From NCBI GenBank assembly GCA_012728445.1, contig JAAYFA010000363.1, forward strand, positions 1 to 11,643: a DNA stretch of 11,643 bases, given 5' to 3'. The notes beneath the pieces are model-generated. The model searched no databases. It was not told the origin of the DNA and saw only the letters and a program-made list of their open reading frames with translations. Below are positions 6,901-11,643 of this stretch, one piece after another (position 1 is the stretch's first letter; each line of letters starts with the position of its first letter). Both the position numbers and the translations under genes were made by a program. This DNA is from Clostridiales bacterium. Its GTDB lineage: Bacteria; Bacillota; Clostridia; Oscillospirales; Acutalibacteraceae.

Positions 6901-7095
6901 AAGCTGAACAAAGGCAGAATCATTGAAATCCCTGAAATCATTGATGAAGACGAAGTTATCATACATAATAGATTCCCACAGGAGATGTTGCCGCTGGACA
7001 AAAGAACCAGTAGCTTTGATGAGGTTGTCTTAGGATATCACAAACTAAACGCAGTAGCTGAAGCAATGCGTTGCTTGCACTGCGATAGGAGGTAG
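4000..7095 (+). CDS. hydB: HydB-GltD fusion: NuoF-like NADH/FMN subunit joined to an NfnB/GltD-like FAD-NADPH module
   Basis: This 1031-residue flavoprotein fuses two redox enzymes. Residues about 20-100 are a thioredoxin-like [2Fe-2S] domain (C30, C35, C67, C71). Residues about 130-545 are NuoF/HydB: the FMN/NADH glycine-rich loop GLRGRGGAGFPTGIKW at 182-197 and a [4Fe-4S] site with C474, C477, C480 and C520. HydB proteins normally end in a ferredoxin domain. Here residues about 547-965 form a GltD/NfnB-like module: cysteines C550, C555, C563, C567 and C602, C606, C610, C614 for two [4Fe-4S] clusters, FAD motif IIGAGASGL (658-666), second Rossmann motif GGGNTAID (791-798) with YRR (815-817), which favours NADPH, and GGDVARGPEDVIRAIADGK (935-953). 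A tail ends with CLHC (C1025, C1028). Reading is continuous with no frameshift. AGGGGA precedes the ATG. The hydA ribosome binding site lies inside its last codons, so the two are probably translationally coupled. Confidence 0.93.
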   Translation: MLIKNSSDLQQIKNDYLANVDKFSHQVLVCAGAGCVSSNCGLVRDAVIQELEAVGKADSVMVYETGCMGTCAVGPVMLILPEKIFYTSLTPEIAKEIVRAHIVNNEIIEKYTFFDQTLNKNVPVIDDITFFKEQVRIALRNCGIIDYRDIEAYIAHDGYFAAAQAFAEMSPQGVIDEVKASGLRGRGGAGFPTGIKWQAGLNAEKGQKYLVCNADEGDPGAFMDRSIIEGDPHTLIEGMVLGAYAIGATKGYVYIRAEYPIAIERLDAALEQAREYGLLGCKLFGTDFEFDLEIRIGAGAFVCGEETALMSSIEGHRGEPQQKPPFPFQKGLFGKPTIINNVETLAGVPSIILKGSAWYSQYGTDKAKGTKVFALAGDIVNTGIVEVPIGMPLGDILFKIGGGMMDKKRFKSAQIGGPSGGCVTQDNLNTPTDYESLTMLGAIMGSGGLIAMNEDTCMVDTARYFMDFIQEESCGECLACRVGTKRMLEILERITRGEGVDGDIELLEELGETIQQTAMCGLGQTAPNPVLSTIRYFRDEYEEHIKYKYCRAGVCADLFISPCENTCPANVNIPGYVALIASGRFMDAYDLIRQENPLPAICGRICTHPCEDKCRRGAVDEPVAICDLKHFVANYAFKNERRYVEDIVLPKNGKRVAIIGAGASGLTSAYYLARIGYEVDIYESQSVAGGVLAFGIPEYRLPADVLKKEVSTIEQQGVNIILNTEVGKDIEFKYLKEAYDAIFISTGTQFPAKVNVPGEDLPGVIPGVEFLKDVKLYNCVDLQDENVAVIGGGNTAIDSARTALRLGAKEVTVLYRRTLDNMPAYEVEIEEALNEGVIILELVSPVRFIAGENGKLAMVECVRREISDFDSKGRRNTTHIEGSNFILEVDTVIVAVSQYADLPFIKKTEIGVTNWGTFIVDPKTLMTTMPGVFSGGDVARGPEDVIRAIADGKHAAISIDKYLGGSGKLNKGRIIEIPEIIDEDEVIIHNRFPQEMLPLDKRTSSFDEVVLGYHKLNAVAEAMRCLHCDRR

Positions 7096-7097
7096 AA

Positions 7098-9119
7098 ATG
7101 ATGATTAATTTAACGATTAACGGCAAAACCGTTCAAGCGCCCGATGGCAGTACGATTATGGAAGCCGCAAAGGCAAACCATATCCTCATCCCAAGCCTTT
7201 GCTACCTTGAAAATACGCATGCGATAGGTTCCTGCCGTATTTGTGTTGTCGAAGTGGAAGGTGCCAAGACCTTACAGGCCTCCTGCATCACAAAGGCAGC
7301 CGAGTGCATGGTTGTTAAAACAAACACCGATAAAGTGAGAAATGCACGCAAAGTTCTTTATGAACTGATGCTTTCGGACCATAACAAGGACTGTCTATCG
7401 TGCCGGCGCAGTCAAAGCTGCGAACTCCAGGAACTGGGGAAAATGCTGGGCGTTGAAGAGTCAAGATTTGAAGGCGATACACTGCCTTGTATTGTTGATG
7501 TGTCGGTCTCGATAACCAGAGACATGTCAAAGTGTATTCTTTGCCGTCGTTGCATCACAATATGTAACGAAATCCAAGGCACGAGTATTCTGAACGCTCA
7601 AAACAGAGGGTTTAAAACCGTTGTCGGGCCGTCGATGGATTTGGCTATCGGCGCTGTTAACTGCGCGTTTTGCGGTCAATGTACGGTGGTCTGCCCGGTC
7701 GGCGCTTTGATGGAAACTAGTTCCACGCAAAAAGTGTGGGATGCGCTTAATGACCCCAAAAAGCGCACGGTTGTTCAGATTGCGCCGGCTATCCGTGTTG
7801 CTATCGGCGAAGAATTTGGTTATGCGCCGGGTTCCCGTGTAACGGGCAAGCTTGCCTCCGCTTTATCGGATTTAGGGTTTGATGATGTGTTTGACACCAA
7901 CTGGGCAGCAGACCTTACCATTATCGAAGAAGGCACCGAATTTTTGAGCAGAGTGAAATCAGCACTCACCGGCGGCAAAGCGGTATTGCCAATTATAACA
8001 AGCTGTTCTCCGGGTTGGATTAAATTCGTAGAGCACAATTTCCCCGAGGAACTTGATCATTTGTCCACCTGCAAATCACCTCATGCGATGATGGGTGCGG
8101 TCGTTAAATCTTATTATGCGGAAAAAATAGATGTTGACCCCAAAGACCTTTATGTCGTGTCCGTTATGCCCTGTACTGCGAAAAAGTTTGAAATCACACG
8201 CCCGGAAATGGTGAATAATGGCGTACCAAATGTGGATGCCGTTATTACGACACGTGAACTTGCGGAAATGATTAGGACAGCGGGTATCGATTTTGTGAAC
8301 CTGCCCGACGGCGAATTTGACAAACCGCTTGGTTTGTCTACCGGTGCGGCAGATATATTCGGTGTAACCGGCGGCGTCATGGAAGCGGCGCTCAGAACCG
8401 TTTACGAAATCGTTACCGGGCGTGAACTGCCTTTTGTGCAGCTACATGTAACGCCTATTGTCGGACTTGACGGAGTTAAGGAGGCAACGGTAAAAATTGA
8501 ACAAGTGCTTCCGGACTACAGTTTCCTTGAAGGCGTTGAGGTTAAAATTGCCGTTGCGAGCGGCCTTAAACATGCACGCACATTGATGCAGCAAATAGCA
8601 GACGGTAACTCGCCATACCACTTCATTGAAATCATGGGTTGCCCGGGGGGCTGTATAACAGGCGGCGGTCAACCGAGAAGTTCGGACCCTGATGTAGCGC
8701 AAAAACGTTTAGAGGGCATATATGACGAGGATGAATCAAAAGTATTGAGAAAGTCGCATGAAAATCCTTCCATTATAGCTTTCTACAAAGATTATCTTGG
8801 CGAGCCCAACGGACACAAAGCACACAAACTCCTTCACACCCACTACACAAAGCGCGGTGTGTATAATCAACTCGACGAGGACGCTGCTACCCAGGTTCCG
8901 CAAACGCCTGTGGAAGAAAAACCGGAAGTAGAAGTTTCTCCAATGGCTGTTCAGCTGCAAAAGAGGGACATTACCGGTGCCAAAGCACAACAGGATATAA
9001 GCGCCGTTCATGCAGGGGCGCTTGAAAATGAAAACACAAAGCTTAAAGACGAATTGGCGGATATGCAGAAAACGGTGGAAACATTGAAGAGAGTTGTTTC
9101 GGAATACTCTAAAAAGTAA
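7098..9119 (+). CDS. hydA: [FeFe] hydrogenase catalytic subunit, multimeric NAD-linked type (HydA/HndD)
   Basis: This cytosolic hydrogenase interconverts protons and H2. Domains in order: [2Fe-2S] ferredoxin (C35, C46, C49, C63); His-Cys [4Fe-4S] (H95, C99, C102, C108); two [4Fe-4S] clusters (C146, C149, C152, C156 and C189, C192, C195, C199); H-cluster domain with TSCSPGW (301-307), MPCTAKKFE (357-365) and MGCPGGCITGGGQP (513-526). The first motif has Ser where CpI has the second Cys of TSCCPGW; I recall this variant from HndD-type enzymes. A small-subunit-like region ends near residue 590. It is followed by a Pro/Glu-rich linker and a predicted coiled coil (about 641-670), with no C-terminal [2Fe-2S] domain. 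AGGAGG at 7087-7092 is 5 nt from the first ATG and 8 nt from the second (7101), so either may be used. The gene is last in the operon; maturases HydE, HydF and HydG are not in the window. Confidence 0.95.
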   Translation: MMINLTINGKTVQAPDGSTIMEAAKANHILIPSLCYLENTHAIGSCRICVVEVEGAKTLQASCITKAAECMVVKTNTDKVRNARKVLYELMLSDHNKDCLSCRRSQSCELQELGKMLGVEESRFEGDTLPCIVDVSVSITRDMSKCILCRRCITICNEIQGTSILNAQNRGFKTVVGPSMDLAIGAVNCAFCGQCTVVCPVGALMETSSTQKVWDALNDPKKRTVVQIAPAIRVAIGEEFGYAPGSRVTGKLASALSDLGFDDVFDTNWAADLTIIEEGTEFLSRVKSALTGGKAVLPIITSCSPGWIKFVEHNFPEELDHLSTCKSPHAMMGAVVKSYYAEKIDVDPKDLYVVSVMPCTAKKFEITRPEMVNNGVPNVDAVITTRELAEMIRTAGIDFVNLPDGEFDKPLGLSTGAADIFGVTGGVMEAALRTVYEIVTGRELPFVQLHVTPIVGLDGVKEATVKIEQVLPDYSFLEGVEVKIAVASGLKHARTLMQQIADGNSPYHFIEIMGCPGGCITGGGQPRSSDPDVAQKRLEGIYDEDESKVLRKSHENPSIIAFYKDYLGEPNGHKAHKLLHTHYTKRGVYNQLDEDAATQVPQTPVEEKPEVEVSPMAVQLQKRDITGAKAQQDISAVHAGALENENTKLKDELADMQKTVETLKRVVSEYSKK

Positions 9120-9134
9120 ATAAACGCAAAGCAA

Positions 9135-9167
9135 AAGTCCTCCTCAATATAAAATTGAGGAGGACTT
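9135..9167. terminator. bidirectional terminator between hydA and the convergent glycosidase-like gene
   Basis: A perfect 14-bp stem (AAGTCCTCCTCAAT at 9135-9148 with its complement at 9154-9167) encloses a 5-nt loop. It begins 15 bp after the hydA stop and ends 24 bp before the stop of the convergent gene. T-runs are short on both sides (CTTCTATTT on plus, ACTTTTGC on minus), so it probably serves both transcripts. Confidence 0.82.
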
Positions 9168-9191
9168 CTATTTAAACGATCTGGTTGGTTG

Positions 9192-11423
9192 TTATGCTCT
9201 GAATATCCAAAACTCGCTCATCATGACGCCGGCTGTCGGTTCGCCAATTTCTAATTTGATGCATCCGTTTTCGAATACATGAGCGGGGAGGGAATAGGTG
9301 GCCGTTTCAAAGCCCGGCGCTAACATTTCCTTGTCAAACTGTTCATTGCGCTTGCCGCCGTATTGAGCCCCTTCATATATCTTGGTATTGTTTGCCATAA
9401 TGCGGTGATGCTTAAGCGAAGCATTTTTTTTGGAGCTGTAAGTAACTCTCAGCTTATAATCCATGCCGGGGACGAACCCGCCGAGTTTACAACGAAAAGT
9501 AAAATGGTCGTACAGTTTTAACATAGACATCGGGATATTGCCGTTGTTAACATCCGGTCTGTCGCCCTGGTAGTCTATGTAAAACTCACCGTCTTGCGGT
9601 ATACCCAGGACGTCAAAGCCGTGTTCGGCAAGCGAAAAATAATACTCATCTGCTTCTGCAACGTTTCTGTTTAAGATTCTGTTGATAAAGCTTAAGCCTT
9701 CATCCGCCGGCATTGCCAAAGCGGCTTGAACTTTATTTAAAAGCCAAGGACGGTCCGTTACCGGTAGATCAATGGTATCAAGTGTTGCCCCGCGTTCCCA
9801 ACCATCGGTGCCGTAGTTCTCAACATCCAACTGTAGGCCAATTAGGTGGAATAACTTGTCGGCAAGAGCAAAAATATCTTTGTGCAGTGCTTTGTATTCT
9901 TCATCAAAGTCAACAGACAAGATTTCTTTTGCTGCTTCAAGTGCACCTTTATGGAGTTCATATTTCGCTTTCTCAATTAGTTCCGTTTCAAAAATACGAC
10001 GACGCCTTACAAGCGCGTCACATTCAGCGCGGAACAGGCACATAACAAAACGCCAGTTATCAGTAATGGAAGGGTGTTGCTCCAGCAAATCTTGCCAAAT
10101 ACTTAAAGTTGTCTCAATATGTGGGTTCTCATAAGGATCGCCTTCCCAGTTCAGCTCCAACCCCAAAATGCCGTCGGCAACTTTCTTTGCCGGCAAGCCA
10201 AAAAAGAAAACACGGGAATAGTCGAGCAGGGTGTCGTACAACGAAACATCAGGGAAGAAATCCATGTCGCTCCACACCATTTTATTGATGTCGTCGTTGA
10301 CGCCTTCGGAATAGCTGACACTGCCAACCACATAACGGCGTACAAGGCGGTGGAGGAGCCGGAACTCTGTCGGGCGAGGATTGATGCTTTCACGGCTCAG
10401 CGTGCTTGCAAGCGAAAAATGCCAATCGTCGCGGTTAAAGTGGACCGGGTGTTCGCAGCGAACATTATGAGTTATATCCGGGTAAAACCGGATGGGGTAT
10501 TTTGCCGGTAGTCTGCGCCGCAGTTTATCTAGCGTAAAGGCTCTGTTAGGGCCTGTGATAACACCGGTAATCTCGTCGGGGAGTTGTTCCATCTTTTCAA
10601 TAAAACCTTCGCCCCAGTCCGGCATGGAGTGCGGTCTTTGTGCCGAAGGCCACATCTCGGCCTCAGGATGCGCTTGTTTCATGGCTTTTGATATGGCGAT
10701 ACAGCGGTCGACAAACTCACGGGATTCAAACTCTCCCGGGTCGCCGCCGGGCGGAAAAACAGCATTCAAACGAGGCATCATTTCAAATACTCTTTTGCGC
10801 CGTGCGACCGCATCTTCAACGCTCTCGTTATTGTTCGGGTACCAAATGGAAACATCCATGTCAAGCTCATCAGCCAGGCGGGTTGCTTCAACCAAAAGCT
10901 CTTCGATGTCGTATTTCATCAGACGGTTTTTCTTTTGCACAAATTTTTCTATCGGCATGTGCTCGCACATATTGCTACCGAAAAACATCATGTCCCGATA
11001 GTAACGGTAATAGTCATCGAATGACCAGGCATCATAGGTGTTCGGTGTTGTGCGATAACCGAGCTGGTGCCCTCTCATTTTCATTGCGGGGATGTATTTG
11101 CCTGTAATATCTTTAATCAACATAATTGCGCCACAGTCATATGTGGTTTTCCTGAGAAAATAGGAAAAACCAAAAATTAATCCTCTAAGCCCATATGCGG
11201 AAATTTTGAGCACAGAACCCTCAAGTTTTAAATCATAGGAGTCTTTATTCGGCAAGATTGTCTCATCGCAAAGCTCGAAAATTACGGCAGGGGTGCAAGG
11301 TGCATCCGAATACTTCGGAGGCACGCCCGTCCTTAAAGCTATTTCCTCGGCAAAAAGTTCTGCGGCTTTGTCGCAGTCGTTGCCGGCGGAAATGATCGAC
11401 AGATTGGTGAAATCATAAGTCAT
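9192..11423 (-). CDS. uncharacterised glycoside hydrolase-like protein (GH67/GH20-type architecture)
   Basis: The 743-residue protein has no signal peptide or membrane segment, so it is probably cytoplasmic. Residues about 1-105 look like the alpha/beta domain that precedes the barrel in GH67 and GH20 enzymes (split as AAELFAEEIALRTG, then LKISAYGLRGLIFGFSYFLR). Residues about 110-440 look like a TIM barrel: a conserved-looking RGHQLGYR (117-124), a patterned YDAW, VSIWYPNNNE, FPPGGDPGE (223-231) and WPSAQRPHSMPDWG. A helical region follows (about 440-600), then a beta-rich C-terminal domain (about 610-743) ending EFWIFRA. Catalytic residues cannot be assigned by eye; acidic residues around PGGDPGE are candidates. 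A cytoplasmic enzyme of this type might act on imported oligosaccharides such as glucuronylated xylo-oligomers, but no sugar transporter is adjacent. AGGGAG eight bases before ATG supports the start. Family assignment is tentative. Confidence 0.6.
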   Translation of the reverse strand: MTYDFTNLSIISAGNDCDKAAELFAEEIALRTGVPPKYSDAPCTPAVIFELCDETILPNKDSYDLKLEGSVLKISAYGLRGLIFGFSYFLRKTTYDCGAIMLIKDITGKYIPAMKMRGHQLGYRTTPNTYDAWSFDDYYRYYRDMMFFGSNMCEHMPIEKFVQKKNRLMKYDIEELLVEATRLADELDMDVSIWYPNNNESVEDAVARRKRVFEMMPRLNAVFPPGGDPGEFESREFVDRCIAISKAMKQAHPEAEMWPSAQRPHSMPDWGEGFIEKMEQLPDEITGVITGPNRAFTLDKLRRRLPAKYPIRFYPDITHNVRCEHPVHFNRDDWHFSLASTLSRESINPRPTEFRLLHRLVRRYVVGSVSYSEGVNDDINKMVWSDMDFFPDVSLYDTLLDYSRVFFFGLPAKKVADGILGLELNWEGDPYENPHIETTLSIWQDLLEQHPSITDNWRFVMCLFRAECDALVRRRRIFETELIEKAKYELHKGALEAAKEILSVDFDEEYKALHKDIFALADKLFHLIGLQLDVENYGTDGWERGATLDTIDLPVTDRPWLLNKVQAALAMPADEGLSFINRILNRNVAEADEYYFSLAEHGFDVLGIPQDGEFYIDYQGDRPDVNNGNIPMSMLKLYDHFTFRCKLGGFVPGMDYKLRVTYSSKKNASLKHHRIMANNTKIYEGAQYGGKRNEQFDKEMLAPGFETATYSLPAHVFENGCIKLEIGEPTAGVMMSEFWIFRA

Positions 11424-11449
11424 TGTCTAATCTCCCTTCATTTTTATTA

Positions 11450-11478
11450 ATTCTAACCTATTCTGAATTGAATTTCAA
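11450..11478 (-). promoter_or_regulatory. promoter of the glycosidase-like gene
   Basis: On the minus strand TTGAAA (11473-11478) and TAGAAT (11450-11455) are separated by exactly 17 bp. The predicted start near 11443 leaves a leader of about 20 nt that carries the ribosome binding site. The gene can therefore be transcribed independently of the upstream MATE-like gene. Confidence 0.72.
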
Positions 11479-11501
11479 GCTATACGCATACAGGTTTATT
11501 T

Positions 11502-11643
11502 TCAAATTGATTGACCAATCAAAGTTTTTGCTTTCGCTTTGCTGAGGTTTTTCATCCCAACCCAGAACCAAATCCCTGTTAGTAAGGCAGATAACGTGTC
11601 GGCAAATGGCGCGGCATATAAAATGCCGTCAAGGCCCCAAAAC
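11502..11643 (-). CDS. MATE-family efflux transporter, C-terminal fragment (runs off window)
   Basis: Only the last 47 codons are visible, ending in TGA at 11502-11504. The translation begins FWGLDGILYAAPFADTLSA, followed by a hydrophobic stretch and a basic tail (MKNLSKAKAK). The GLDGxLYAxPxAD block followed by a final transmembrane helix is typical of the C-terminus of MATE Na+/H+-drug antiporters. The family call rests on this short piece alone. The gene lies upstream of, and in the same direction as, the glycosidase-like gene, with 78 bp between them. Confidence 0.65.
   Translation of the reverse strand, partial: FWGLDGILYAAPFADTLSALLTGIWFWVGMKNLSKAKAKTLIGQSI
11507..11522. promoter_or_regulatory. 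perfect 7-2-7 palindrome upstream of the glycosidase-like gene (operator candidate)
   Basis: TTGATTG and CAATCAA are perfect inverted arms around AC. The palindrome lies 28 bp upstream of the -35 box of the gene at 9192-11423 and overlaps the last codons of the MATE-like gene. Its size and symmetry suit a dimeric regulator such as a TetR- or GntR-type protein. No regulator gene is visible, so this is only a candidate. Confidence 0.35.

Noticed and set aside
6343..6966. Long minus-strand reading frame (207 codons) inside hydB, and similar frames inside the other genes
   Set aside because: They lie antisense within strongly recognisable coding regions, have no ribosome binding site and show no recognisable protein content.
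1..11643. CRISPR array, transposon or phage genes
   Set aside because: No direct repeat series, transposase or integrase motifs, or terminal inverted repeats with target duplications were seen on either strand.

Overview
The window looks like a piece of a genome from an obligately anaerobic, Gram-positive fermenter, most likely class Clostridia. The grounds are strong AGGAGG-type ribosome binding sites, textbook sigma-A promoters with 16-17 bp spacers, a Gram-positive style lipoprotein signal on the binding protein, an xpt/BMP purine-salvage operon, and an oxygen-sensitive [FeFe] hydrogenase of the multimeric NAD-linked type. The taxonomic call is an inference from gene families.

Layout. (1) Minus strand, 1-2750: a purine operon read right to left. 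It starts with xpt (xanthine phosphoribosyltransferase, TTG start), followed by a BMP-family lipoprotein and a dual-domain ABC ATPase that runs off the left edge. A good promoter lies at 2825-2853, and a 13-bp perfect hairpin separates the lipoprotein from the ATPase. (2) Plus strand, 2980-3263: a promoter, tRNA-Asp(GTC), tRNA-Thr(GGT) and a strong terminator hairpin. (3) Plus strand, 3373-9167: an extended -10 promoter, a leader with a terminator-like hairpin, and a tight three-gene operon hydC-hydB-hydA closed by a bidirectional terminator. (4) Minus strand, 9192-11423: a 743-residue uncharacterised protein resembling GH67/GH20-type glycoside hydrolases, with its own promoter. (5) Minus strand, 11502-11643: the C-terminal end of a probable MATE-family efflux transporter.

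The central interest is the hydrogenase operon. HydC (NuoE-like) and the N-terminal half of HydB (NuoF-like, FMN/NADH) look like subunits of an electron-bifurcating HydABC hydrogenase. HydA carries all accessory Fe-S clusters and the H-cluster motifs. The C-terminal ferredoxin domain normally found on HydB is absent. In its place is a complete GltD/NfnB-like module with its own Fe-S cysteines, an FAD fold and an NADPH-type Rossmann fold. HydA also lacks the C-terminal [2Fe-2S] domain seen in Thermotoga-type enzymes and ends in a predicted coiled coil. The architecture predicts one complex joining H2, NAD(H), NADP(H) and possibly ferredoxin, in effect a hydrogenase combined with a transhydrogenase of the Nfn or Sporomusa-type Nfn kind. 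That function is an inference from domain content.

The purine operon is coherent: the BMP/ABC system probably imports a purine nucleoside or base, and Xpt converts xanthine (or guanine) with PRPP into the nucleotide. I saw no mobile element, CRISPR array or phage gene.
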